Shown in pieces: positions 16,142 to 24,267 of a DNA stretch of 47,045 nucleotides. Both the position numbers and the translations under genes were made by a program. The stretch comes from DATMNI01 sp035570275 (GTDB taxonomy: Bacteria > Acidobacteriota > Terriglobia > Bryobacterales > Bryobacteraceae). The notes below the pieces were generated by a model. The model was not told the origin of the DNA and did not search any database. It saw only the letters and a list, made by a program, of their open reading frames with translations. The stretch lies in contig DATMNI010000166.1 in NCBI GenBank assembly GCA_035570275.1, positions 1-47,045 of the forward strand, in the 5' to 3' direction. Position 1 is the stretch's first letter, and each line of letters starts with the position of its first letter.

Positions 16142-17080
16142 TCATTTTTTGGCAGGCGGAGGCGCCTTCGCGGGCGGAACTGCTGTGGGCGTCTCGCCGG
16201 TTTTCCCGGGCTCAGACTGTTTTCCGGCTTCGGTTGGTTTTGCCACCTCACCCTTCTTGCCCGCTGCCTTGGCCTCTTCTGCCGCCTGAGCCGCGGCTAC
16301 GGCTTCGGGCGGCGCGGTAAGGTACTGCACGATTACGGTAATTCTGCGATTGGAAGCGGCGGCGGGGTCATCGGCGTGCCGGAGTTGGCGATCGGCGTAT
16401 CCCCTGACCTGGAAGACCTGCTCGGGACGAACGCCGTGAGCTTGCATGATCTTTCTGGCGGAATTGGCACGATCGGAGGATAGTTCCCAGTTGGAGTATT
16501 CGCCATTGTGGGAAAAGGGCCTGGAATCGGTGTGACCTTCGATCAGCAGGTTGTTCGGCAATTTGCCCAACTCCTCGGCCAGATGTGTCAAAAGCAGGGC
16601 ACCGGCGGGCGTAGGCACTGGTCTGCCCGATTCGAAGAACATTCCGGCCTCGGTTTCCAGCAACTCGATGCGGAGGCCATCGGAGGTAACGGTGATCTCG
16701 ACATTGTCCTTCAGCTTGCGGAAATCCGGTATGTTCATGAGAGCCTGGCGGATCTTTTCGGCGAGCTTCTCCATGTCATCTTTCGGCAACGTGATGGCGT
16801 TGCCAAGCCCGGCCGCCGCAGTTCCGGTTAACGTGCCGGGGCCGGACGGGTTGTTGAAGAAGTTGGCGACGGCCTTCTTCACTTCCGGTTCGGCGCTCAT
16901 GAGCCACAGCACGATGAACAGGGCCATCATGGCGGTGACGAAATCGGCGTAGGCCACCTTCCAGGCGCCTCCATGATGGCCGCCGTGTCCGGCTTTCTTC
17001 CGCTTGATGATGACGATGGTCGGCGCCGGTGGTGCTGACGCCGGGGTTTCTGCTTCGGTTTTAGCTGGCATAATGCTCAC
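16142..17080 (-). CDS. motB: Flagellar motor stator protein MotB
   Basis: A 312-residue stator protein. The short cytoplasmic N-terminus is followed by WKVAYADFVTAMMALFIVLWLM, the single membrane helix with the proton-binding Asp (D46). The C-terminal OmpA-like peptidoglycan-binding domain contains IEGHTDSRPF and SSDRANSARKIM. A Lys/Pro/Ala-rich tail of about 60 residues follows, which is an extension. GTG 17080 directly follows the motA stop (TAGGTG); ATG 17074 is a second possible start. It pairs with motA; no other flagellar genes are in the window. Confidence 0.93.
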   Translation of the reverse strand: MSIMPAKTEAETPASAPPAPTIVIIKRKKAGHGGHHGGAWKVAYADFVTAMMALFIVLWLMSAEPEVKKAVANFFNNPSGPGTLTGTAAAGLGNAITLPKDDMEKLAEKIRQALMNIPDFRKLKDNVEITVTSDGLRIELLETEAGMFFESGRPVPTPAGALLLTHLAEELGKLPNNLLIEGHTDSRPFSHNGEYSNWELSSDRANSARKIMQAHGVRPEQVFQVRGYADRQLRHADDPAAASNRRITVIVQYLTAPPEAVAAAQAAEEAKAAGKKGEVAKPTEAGKQSEPGKTGETPTAVPPAKAPPPAKK

Positions 17081-17965
17081 CTAGGACGCAGGCGTACCGC
17101 CCGCGGCGGCCGCACCGCCGCCCCGGCAGGATGCCTCCATCTCCTGAAACGTAGGCCGGACCACGGGAGGAATGGACCGGCGCGCCAGTTCCACCGCCAG
17201 GATGGGGCTCAATTCCTTGGTGAATGCCAGGGCTGCCATGCGCAAGAAACCCATATACTGGCCTTCGGCATCATTATTCTTGGTCATGGCCCCGGCAAGC
17301 GGTCCGAAGAATCCGTAGCAAAGCAGAATGCCGAGGAACGTGCCGACCAGCGCCGCCGCCACTTTTTCGCCAATGGCTTCCTTCGGGCCCCCGAGCGATC
17401 CCATGGTCAGGACAACACCCAGTACGGCTGCCACGATACCCAAACCGGGCAGCGCGTCCGCCATGGTGCTCAAGGCCGCGATCGGTTCAGACGTCTCGCG
17501 GTGGTGCACCTCCAGGTCCACCTCCATCATGGAATCGATCTCCAGCGGGTCCACGCCGCCGGTGACGGTAGTGCGCAGGGTGTCGCACAGGAAATGCAGC
17601 GCGTGGTGCGATTTCATGAACTTGGGATACTTCGCGAAAATCGCGCTTTTTTCCGGGTGATCGACATCCTCCTCCAACTTGGCAGTACCGGCTTTACGCG
17701 CATAAGCAAACAGCTCATACAGCATTTTCAGGTTCTCCAGGTAAAGGGCTTTGGTGTACATGCTTCCGGAGAAAACGCCCAGGATTCCCTTGGCGATCTT
17801 GATCAGAATGGGCAAGGGGTTGGCAATTACCACGGTTCCGATGGCGGCGCCGAAAATGATGACCAGTTCGGCCGGCTGAAATAGGACGATGAACTTTCCG
17901 TGTTCCATCATGTAGCCACCGGCAATGGCTCCGAGAACAATCAAGATTCCGATTAGTGAGATCAT
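17081..17965 (-). CDS. motA: Flagellar motor stator protein MotA
   Basis: A 294-residue inner-membrane protein with four membrane segments (first MISLIGILIVLGAIAGGYMM, the second FIVLFQPAELVIIFGAAIGTVVIA, the last two at about 180-235). The cytoplasmic loop contains the conserved charged region LEEDVDHPEKSAIFAKYP. It forms the ion channel of the flagellar stator with MotB, which begins on the next base after its stop codon. A TATATAAG on the minus strand near 17990 could be part of its promoter. The upstream gap also contains repeat copy B. Confidence 0.93.
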   Translation of the reverse strand: MISLIGILIVLGAIAGGYMMEHGKFIVLFQPAELVIIFGAAIGTVVIANPLPILIKIAKGILGVFSGSMYTKALYLENLKMLYELFAYARKAGTAKLEEDVDHPEKSAIFAKYPKFMKSHHALHFLCDTLRTTVTGGVDPLEIDSMMEVDLEVHHRETSEPIAALSTMADALPGLGIVAAVLGVVLTMGSLGGPKEAIGEKVAAALVGTFLGILLCYGFFGPLAGAMTKNNDAEGQYMGFLRMAALAFTKELSPILAVELARRSIPPVVRPTFQEMEASCRGGGAAAAGGTPAS

Positions 17966-18045
17966 AAGGCGCGCACGTTAGCGTACATCTTATATATCGG
18001 TTGTGGAGACCGGAGCTTTAGGGCGAGGGTGGGAAACCGAGCTAG

Positions 18046-18161
18046 AAGGCGGATTAGCAATCCGCCGGACTCTCGAAAGTCGCTTGTGGAAGTTCGGCTG
18101 CGCGCCAACTCCCGGCAGGCGGATTAGCAATCCGCCGCAGATTAACAATCTGCCCCACAAA
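18046..18161 (+). repeat. Double-hairpin intergenic repeat, copy B (long form)
   Basis: A 116-bp element: a first GGCGGATT-agc-AATCCGCC hairpin, a 56-base spacer (gactctcgaaagtcgcttgt and on), then CCCGGCA, the same hairpin again, GCAGATT-aac-AATCTGC and CCCACAA. Copy D at 45.0 kb matches it along the whole length with only a handful of differences. It lies between the divergent motA and Gfo/Idh genes. Confidence 0.92.
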
Positions 18162-18222
18162 GCCTTACTCTGCCATGTCAGTTCGTGATAGAATCCTTGC
18201 CGCAGGGGGAAGACCCAACGTT

Positions 18223-19308
18223 ATGAAACTGACCCGCAGAGAAATTGGACGATTGGCTGCAACCGGAGTCGTCTCGCAACTGGCTTCCGCCATGGCACAA
18301 GACAATGACCGCAAAATCGGCTACTGCCCCGTCGGACTGGGACGGGTTTCCGACAACTTCATACGTGCCGCGAAGGATTCCAGGCACGCGCGAATCACCG
18401 CCCTGGTCAGCGGCCACCGCGATAAAGCGGAGAAAATTGCCGCGGAATACGGAGTGCCGGCCAAGAACATCTACAGCTACGACAATTACGATGCCATCGC
18501 CGACAACAAGGACATTGACGCCGTCTACATGGGATTGCCCAACAGCATGCACGCGGCGTACACGATTCGCGCGGCCAAGGCCGGCAAGCACGTGCTCTGC
18601 GAAAAGCCCATGGCCAACACCGTGGCCGATTGCGAGGCGATGATCGATGCCTGCAGCAAGGCCGGCAAGAAGCTGATGCTGGGGTACCGCTGCCAATATG
18701 AGCCGGTGGTGAATCTTCGGGCCATCGAACTGATTCGCAGCGGCAAGCTGGGTAAGATCCAGACTATCGATACCGGCAGCGGATTCAACATCCGTCCGGG
18801 GGAATGGCGGCTCGACGGAAAACTGGCAGGCGGCGGTCCGCTCATGGATATGGGGATCTATGCGCTGAACGGCTGCCGCTACCTCACCGGCGAAGAACCT
18901 GTGGAGGTGAAGGGCGTCTCTTCTGTCATCGATAAAGACGGGCGCTTCGGAGAAGTCGAAGAGAGCCTGATGTGGACTATGAAGTTTCCCTCGGGAATTG
19001 TCGCCAACTGCGCCACTTCATACGGGGCCAACCTGGGCACATTCTTCCGCGTCTACGGGACCAAGGGGATGCTCCTCGGCGAGCCGGCGTGGGGGTACGA
19101 GGGCCTCCGCCTGGTGGCTCGGATTCAGGGCGAGCCGCCGCTGGACGAACCCAACCCCGAGCGCCATCCCGCCCAATTCGTGCGCGAGGCCGACCACTTC
19201 GCCGAATGCATTATGCAGAATAACCCACCGAAGACGCCGGGCGAAGAGGGACTCCGGGACATCAAGCTGATCACGGAGATCTACCGTTCGTGCGGGCGCA
19301 AGGTGTGA
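18223..19308 (+). CDS. Tat-exported Gfo/Idh/MocA-family oxidoreductase
   Basis: A 361-residue NAD(P)-dependent sugar dehydrogenase-type protein. The N-terminus MKLTRREIGRLAATGVVSQL is a twin-arginine signal ending ASAMA-QD. The Rossmann fold follows (GYCPVGLGRVSDNF), then the family's EKP motif in LCEKPMANTVADCE and the alpha/beta substrate domain. ATG 18223 has GGGGAAG upstream and starts the signal; the frame open from 18175 adds only repeat-adjacent sequence. Exported relatives such as Zymomonas glucose-fructose oxidoreductase keep their cofactor tightly bound. The substrate is unknown; a cyclic sugar or inositol is the family norm. Confidence 0.85.
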   Translation: MKLTRREIGRLAATGVVSQLASAMAQDNDRKIGYCPVGLGRVSDNFIRAAKDSRHARITALVSGHRDKAEKIAAEYGVPAKNIYSYDNYDAIADNKDIDAVYMGLPNSMHAAYTIRAAKAGKHVLCEKPMANTVADCEAMIDACSKAGKKLMLGYRCQYEPVVNLRAIELIRSGKLGKIQTIDTGSGFNIRPGEWRLDGKLAGGGPLMDMGIYALNGCRYLTGEEPVEVKGVSSVIDKDGRFGEVEESLMWTMKFPSGIVANCATSYGANLGTFFRVYGTKGMLLGEPAWGYEGLRLVARIQGEPPLDEPNPERHPAQFVREADHFAECIMQNNPPKTPGEEGLRDIKLITEIYRSCGRKV

Positions 19309-19465
19309 ACCAGACAAGGTGTGAGTCAGACTAGAATCCTTACCCAAGAGATTGTCATGTGATTGCGTCTTAGGCGACGAGTTGGCTCCTCGCAGTAGCG
19401 TTCGAGTTCAGCTTGGTGTCGAATCGAGAGCGGATCGGAGCGCGGAATCTCCAGATGGGGGCTGC

Positions 19466-19603
19466 CAGCATGATCCCGGCGAGTTTTGGCCGTTGCGATC
19501 GTGCATAGGTCCGGGTGAAGAACAGAGCAATGCGCAGCCCTATAGGGGTACCGTGATAGCGATGGCTCGTGGGGATGCGCTCGACGAGACCATGCAGACG
19601 CAG
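19466..19603 (-). pseudogene. Remnant of a winged-helix-like conserved protein
   Basis: A minus-strand frame reads LRLHGLVERIPTSHRYHGTP then IGLRIALFFTRTYARSQRPKLAG. From memory, this R-IP-x-x-x-RY-x-x-T...G-R-A-LFFTR-Y pattern recurs as the tail of conserved, often mobile-element-associated proteins. Only the tail is present, with no start and no further domain, so it is a decayed fragment. The surrounding 19309-19759 shows no other gene; a TTTCACGCAAAGCCGCAAGG-type tract begins at about 19622. Confidence 0.35.
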
Positions 19604-19759
19604 TGGGATTCCAAAAAGCAAGATTTCACGCAAAGCCGCAAGGGCGCAAAGAAGACTACTCGAAGAGTCCGTTAGGCTCACCGACACCATTGCACCCGGC
19701 CGTCAGATCGGGCGCCACGTAATCGCATAGAGTAAGCCCGGCTCTTCACCGCGGGATGC

Positions 19760-20164
19760 CTAACCATGCTCGGCAGCACTTCGAACCGAACAAAATTCGA
19801 CCACCGGCGCTTCATAAAAGTGTTCGTCGAGGGTGCAGAGATATTGCGCCTTGCCGGTAATGGCCGTTTGAAGGATGTGTACGTCGTTGAGGTCTCGAAT
19901 TGGTGGTGTGATAGCTTCGGCGGCTTCTAAGACTTCCGCCGATGCAGCAAGAAAAGCAACGAAGGCGGTTATTTTCGGCGTTGGTCAAAGCAAACCGCTT
20001 CAGGAGCCTGGGATAGTGGAGAACCCTTTCGACTTCTTCGAGTAACGAGGCTGACAGCACAAGCCGATGCCCGCGTTGGAGAAGCTCAACCAAGAGCGCT
20101 CGCGCTGGTCCGCCGCCCGGCGATGTGCCCGTACCAGGATGGTTGAATCGAGCGTGATCCTCAC
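19760..20164 (-). pseudogene. PIN-domain (VapC-like) toxin with two compensating frameshifts
   Basis: The gene begins GTG (20164) MRITLDSTILVRA, overlapping the antitoxin stop by 4 bases. The reading then moves to another frame near 20112-20128 (GPARALLVELLQRGHRLVLSA and on). It returns to the first frame at the A-run opposite 19972-19975, where one extra base would be removed, and continues AFVAFLAASAEVLEAA, PPIRDLNDVHILQTAITGKA, QYLCTLDEHFYEAP to a stop. The PIN acidic residues (LDST, RDLND, TLDEH) are all there. The total length (405 bp) is a multiple of three, so one deletion and one insertion cancel. Left as it is, the protein ends early in the first frame. It is either a recently broken ribonuclease toxin or a pair of sequencing errors. 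Confidence 0.75.
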
Positions 20165-20448
20165 CGAATTGGCTTATAACCGGGCCTGACGCTTCGGATG
20201 GCTTCGTCCAGGATTTCCTCTTGTTCAATATCCGGGATGTCCGTGGCTCTCTCGTCGATTCCCGCAAAGTAATGACGCAGTTCCTCGGCGATGGCGGCCT
20301 GCTCCTCCATTGCTGGAGCCTCGTGCGGCTGGTATGCACGAACGCTGATCGCCTCGTTGTCGTTTAGGGCGCGGCCCAAGAGTTGCTCCAGGGCAGTTCG
20401 GACTGGCAGCGGAAGCTTTCTAGCACTGTGGAGGGAACTCTGTTGCAT
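20161..20448 (-). CDS. Antitoxin-like protein of a PIN-toxin locus
   Basis: A 95-residue acidic protein (MQQSSLHSARKLPLPVRTAL and on) with a Leu/Glu-rich helical middle and a C-terminal segment EEILDEAIRSVRPGYKPIR. It sits directly upstream of the PIN-domain toxin frame with a 4-base GTGA overlap, the classical antitoxin-toxin order, so its role is inferred from position. I do not recognise a DNA-binding fold with certainty. It is intact although the toxin is frameshifted. Confidence 0.6.
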   Translation of the reverse strand: MQQSSLHSARKLPLPVRTALEQLLGRALNDNEAISVRAYQPHEAPAMEEQAAIAEELRHYFAGIDERATDIPDIEQEEILDEAIRSVRPGYKPIR

Positions 20449-20515
20449 GTCAGCCTCTACACCTCAATGGTATCAAGGGGCAGCAGGGAGTCGGCTTGCC
20501 TATTCATTGGCCAGA

Positions 20516-23026
20516 CTACATCCGCAGAGTATCCGCCGGATCGACGCGCGACGCACGCCAGGCGGGTAGCGCAGCCGCCAGCGCTCCAGTCAGCAATATG
20601 ATCGCGACCGCCGCCAGGCTGGCACTGGGGGCCGTCGGCGTGACGCCGTACAACAGGCTGGTAAGCAGCCGGGCGGTGGCCAGCGAAGCCAAAATGCCGG
20701 CGGCGGCGCCGGCGGCCACCAATGCCAGTGCGCGGACCAGTGTCACCCTGGCGATTTCTCCGGGGCCAGCGCCCAGCGCCATGCGGATGCCGATTTCGCG
20801 GCGGCGCTGCGCCAGCGTGAACGACAGAAGGCCGTACAGCCCGATGCAGGCGACAGCCGCCGCCACCAGGGAAAAGATCGACCCGATGCCCGCCAGGGTG
20901 CGTTCGGCCCACATGGAATCGCGTACTTCCTGCTTGAGGGTGCGAACCTCGCGGAACGGCAGGTTGGGATCGATGCGCCGCATCAGACCTTCCACCCCAA
21001 CGATGACGCCTTCGGGCGGTCCATACGTGCGCACTTCCAGATGGCCCAGATAGAAGAAGGCCTTCATGCCTGTCTGGTCGCCGCGGAGGCACTCAAACGT
21101 GGTGGGCTGGAAATCCTCGCGCACCGACCGGTAGCGCGCATCGCTGACCACGCCCACGATTTCGAAATCGGGCTGGATCACGGAGTTGAAGCCGGTGCCG
21201 TAATGGCGGCCCACCGGATTCTCTTTGGGAAAGAAGCGCCGCACGAAGGCCTGGTTGACCACCACCTTGGCCGGCTTCTGCGCCGCGCCATCGGACTCTT
21301 GCAGGCCGCGCCCGGCCACAATCTTCATCCCCATGGTGTCAAAGTATTCCGGCGCCACCGTGTTGATGCTGACGTTGAGCCGTTCGGTGTTCCGCGTTCC
21401 GGGAAGCCCGATTGAGGTTTTCACGCCCGACCCTCGCATCAGGCCACGGGCCGCCAGGCTCACGGCGGCCACGCCCGGCAGGCTCCGGACTTCGCGTTCC
21501 AGCCGCAACACCGCGGCGTTGGCCTGCTCCGGCCCGTATCCTGCCAGCTTCGGGTCTACGGTAAAGGTGACCACATGATCGCTGTCAAAGCCTGTGGGCG
21601 CGGTCTCCAATTGGCGAAAGGTCTCCACTAATAACCCCGAGTTAGCCAGCACGATGGTGCAGATGGCGACCTGGGTGGCGGCCATCACCGTTCGCAGGCG
21701 CGCGCGCCGAGGGTCGGCCATGGTGCTTTTCAGCGATTCGGTCAGGCTGGTTCGCGAGGCGTGCCAGGCGGGGCTCAGACCGGCCAGAACGGCGGCGGCG
21801 GTGCACAGCAGGCAAACGAACCCGAACAGTCGCCAGTCCAGTTCCACATTCAGCGCCACCGGCAACAGATCCGTACCCAGGTCTCGCAACGGCGGGAGCG
21901 AGCCCGCGATAAAGGGCAGTGCGGTGCATGCCAGAACCAGCCCGCCCACGCCGCCCGCCGCCGCCAGCAGGGCGGTCTCCACCATCCAGAGCCTGGCGAG
22001 TTGAGCGTGGGTGGCGCCCAATGCCGCACGCACCGCGGTCTCCTGCTCGCGGGCCGCGGCGCGCGCCAGCAGCAGGCCGGCGATGTTGGCGCAGGCCAGA
22101 ACCAGCAGCAGCAGGGCGCCGCCCAATAGTGCCAGCAGGCCGTCTCCGAAGCGGCGGCGCAGCAGCGAAACGCCGTGCTCCACGGGTTCGAGACGAATAT
22201 CCTCCTGCGCCACCCCGCGCCGGTCCTCTTCGGTGACCGGCCCCTTTTGCGCCATCACTGCCAGCAGGGCGGCGCGCATGGCATTCACGGTTTCCGCCTC
22301 CGCCTGGCCGGGGGTGAGTTCCGGACGAAGCCGCCCGGCGATTTCCCACACGCAGCAGACCTTGGGATCATGCTCCGCGGTGACGAACCTGGCGGCGATC
22401 AACGGCACGCGAATCTGCGGCCCGGTTTCCACCGAAATGCCGTTGAACTTCTTCGGCAGCACGCCCACCACCACAAACGGTTGTCCATTGAGGTGCACTG
22501 CATGGCCCAGCACCCGGGGGTCGCCATGAAACCGGCTGCGCCAGAACTCATAGCTCAACACCATGGGCAACTCGCCTTCGGTGGCCCACTCATCTTCGCG
22601 GGTCAATAGACGGCCCAGTTCCGGCGGCACGCCGAGCACCGGGAAATAGCTGCCCGTGACAATGCCCGCACGGACTGGCAAGGTGGCCGAGCCACCCGAG
22701 GATGAGGCATCGGAGAGTGACAGGTCGAGATCCGATTCCGCGAACGTGCTGGAGAAACCGCGGGTGCGGGCGCGCCACTCTTCGTATTCGGGCAGCCCAT
22801 ATGCCGAGACCGGCGGGCGCGACGGAATCATGCTGACCAGACGAGCCAGCTCGCCCGCCCGCGGGACCGCCAGACGCCGCAGCATCACCGCATCCACCAC
22901 GCTGAAGATCACCGAGGTTCCGCCGATGCCAATCGCCAGCAGCAGCACGGCGGCAGCGGCGAAACCCGGGCGGGCGCGGAGGGTGCGGCAGACGTAAATG
23001 AAGTCGTTCCAGAGTCCGGAAGCCAT
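20516..23026 (-). CDS. MacB/FtsX-type orphan ABC permease (ADOP)
   Basis: An 836-residue membrane protein with two repeated halves. Each half has a first membrane helix, an extracytoplasmic MacB periplasmic core domain (for example LGVPPELGRLLTREDEW and MGMKIVAGRGLQESDG) and three further FtsX-type helices (about 275-410 and 715-830). The beginning, LRARPGFAAAAVLLLAIGIGG, is the hallmark of acidobacterial duplicated orphan permeases, which carry no ATPase gene beside them; none is seen here. Family members are assumed to be mechanotransmission or efflux permeases, but their substrates are unknown. It is divergent from the sialidase-like gene. Confidence 0.9.
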   Translation of the reverse strand: MASGLWNDFIYVCRTLRARPGFAAAAVLLLAIGIGGTSVIFSVVDAVMLRRLAVPRAGELARLVSMIPSRPPVSAYGLPEYEEWRARTRGFSSTFAESDLDLSLSDASSSGGSATLPVRAGIVTGSYFPVLGVPPELGRLLTREDEWATEGELPMVLSYEFWRSRFHGDPRVLGHAVHLNGQPFVVVGVLPKKFNGISVETGPQIRVPLIAARFVTAEHDPKVCCVWEIAGRLRPELTPGQAEAETVNAMRAALLAVMAQKGPVTEEDRRGVAQEDIRLEPVEHGVSLLRRRFGDGLLALLGGALLLLVLACANIAGLLLARAAAREQETAVRAALGATHAQLARLWMVETALLAAAGGVGGLVLACTALPFIAGSLPPLRDLGTDLLPVALNVELDWRLFGFVCLLCTAAAVLAGLSPAWHASRTSLTESLKSTMADPRRARLRTVMAATQVAICTIVLANSGLLVETFRQLETAPTGFDSDHVVTFTVDPKLAGYGPEQANAAVLRLEREVRSLPGVAAVSLAARGLMRGSGVKTSIGLPGTRNTERLNVSINTVAPEYFDTMGMKIVAGRGLQESDGAAQKPAKVVVNQAFVRRFFPKENPVGRHYGTGFNSVIQPDFEIVGVVSDARYRSVREDFQPTTFECLRGDQTGMKAFFYLGHLEVRTYGPPEGVIVGVEGLMRRIDPNLPFREVRTLKQEVRDSMWAERTLAGIGSIFSLVAAAVACIGLYGLLSFTLAQRRREIGIRMALGAGPGEIARVTLVRALALVAAGAAAGILASLATARLLTSLLYGVTPTAPSASLAAVAIILLTGALAAALPAWRASRVDPADTLRM

Positions 23027-23126
23027 CGGTTCGATTTTACAGACTCTGGGATTGAGATGCGCGCCTTACCCGGCCACCGGCCACCGGCTACCGCATCTGC
23101 CTACACTGCGGGGATACACTGGAGGG

Positions 23127-24215
23127 ATGCTCTCATTCGCGATCGCGCTTCTGGCGCTTCACCTGCAGCCGGTTTCGCCCACGGCGCCGAACCGCCAGCC
23201 GCAGCTTGCGTCGGGCAATGGCATGGTGGCGATGGTGTTTGGCAGTGGGGAATCCATCTGGTTCACGGGATCGGGCGATAACGGCCGCACCTGGGGCAAA
23301 CCCGCGAAGGTGGCGGACCTGCCGAAGCTGCTGCTGGGACGCCACCGGGGGCCGCGAGTCAACATCAGCGGCAACATCATCGTGGTGAGCGCCGTCTCCT
23401 CAGACCCCGGCGACCTGCTGGCATGGCGATCGACCGATGGCGGGCGCACGTGGTCCCAGCCGGTCACGGTGAATGACCAGCCCAAAGCCTCTCGCGAAGG
23501 GTTGCATGCCATGGCGGCCGATGCCGAAGGCCACCTGGCCGCGGCGTGGCTGGATGACCGAACGCCGCCCAATGGCAAGCGGCTGTTCGGCGCTTTTTCG
23601 AATGACGGCGGCACAACCTGGGGGAAGAACGTGCTGCTGTACGAATCGCCCGATGGCACCATCTGCCAGTGCTGCGCGCCTTCGCTGGTTTCGCTGGGCG
23701 GTGCTGCGATCGGCAACCCTTCGCTGAGCAGTGTTCCGCTGGCCAATATTTCGATCGGCAACCCCGAGTTCGTCGCGATGTTCCGCAACGCGACGGGTGG
23801 CTCACGCGATCTGTATACACTGCGCCTCGCCGGCGGCAAGCCCGTTGGCGCGGCGGAAAAGGCCGGCCTGGGGACCTGGAAACTGGACGCCTGTCCGATG
23901 GATGGCGGCGGCATCGCCGTGCAGAACGGCAAGATTGTCACAGCCTGGCGGCGCGATCACGATGTCTACCTGGCGGAGCCCGGCAAGCCGGAGACGAAGG
24001 TCGGGACGGGAATGGATGTGGCCTTCGGCGCCAACAAACAGGGATTCTACGTGCTGTGGTCCACGCCGGCCGGCATCGAAATGCAAGTGCCGAACACGAT
24101 GAAGACGACACACCTCTCCCATGCCGGAGCCTTCCCGGCAATCGTCACCATGCCGGATGGCGGGATGCTGGCGGCCTGGGAAGAGAATGGCGCGATAGTG
24201 ACGGCGCGGTTCTGA
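23127..24215 (+). CDS. Exported sialidase-fold (BNR/Asp-box) protein
   Basis: A 362-residue protein with a short signal peptide (MLSFAIALLALHLQPVSP). At least three Asp-box motifs (SGDNGRTW, STDGGRTW, SNDGGTTW) mark a six-bladed beta-propeller of the sialidase type. GGAGG at 23121-23125 precedes ATG 23127, which decides the start; the frame is open from 22998 but has no signal there. The catalytic Arg triad and Tyr of true sialidases cannot be assigned by eye, so it may be a non-enzymatic propeller. Two cysteines in TICQCCAPS are unusual. Confidence 0.75.
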   Translation: MLSFAIALLALHLQPVSPTAPNRQPQLASGNGMVAMVFGSGESIWFTGSGDNGRTWGKPAKVADLPKLLLGRHRGPRVNISGNIIVVSAVSSDPGDLLAWRSTDGGRTWSQPVTVNDQPKASREGLHAMAADAEGHLAAAWLDDRTPPNGKRLFGAFSNDGGTTWGKNVLLYESPDGTICQCCAPSLVSLGGAAIGNPSLSSVPLANISIGNPEFVAMFRNATGGSRDLYTLRLAGGKPVGAAEKAGLGTWKLDACPMDGGGIAVQNGKIVTAWRRDHDVYLAEPGKPETKVGTGMDVAFGANKQGFYVLWSTPAGIEMQVPNTMKTTHLSHAGAFPAIVTMPDGGMLAAWEENGAIVTARF

Positions 24216-24232
24216 ATCGCGACCAGTGCCCA

Positions 24233-24254
24233 TCGCCCGACGGACGGCGGGCGA
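24233..24254. terminator. GC-rich hairpin between convergent genes
   Basis: TCGCCCG (24233-24239) pairs perfectly with CGGGCGA (24248-24254) over an 8-base loop. It lies in the 52-bp gap between the sialidase-like gene and hemH, which end towards each other. There is no T-run, so it may only slow or protect transcripts. Confidence 0.35.
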
Positions 24255-24267
24255 AATGGATGCACTT

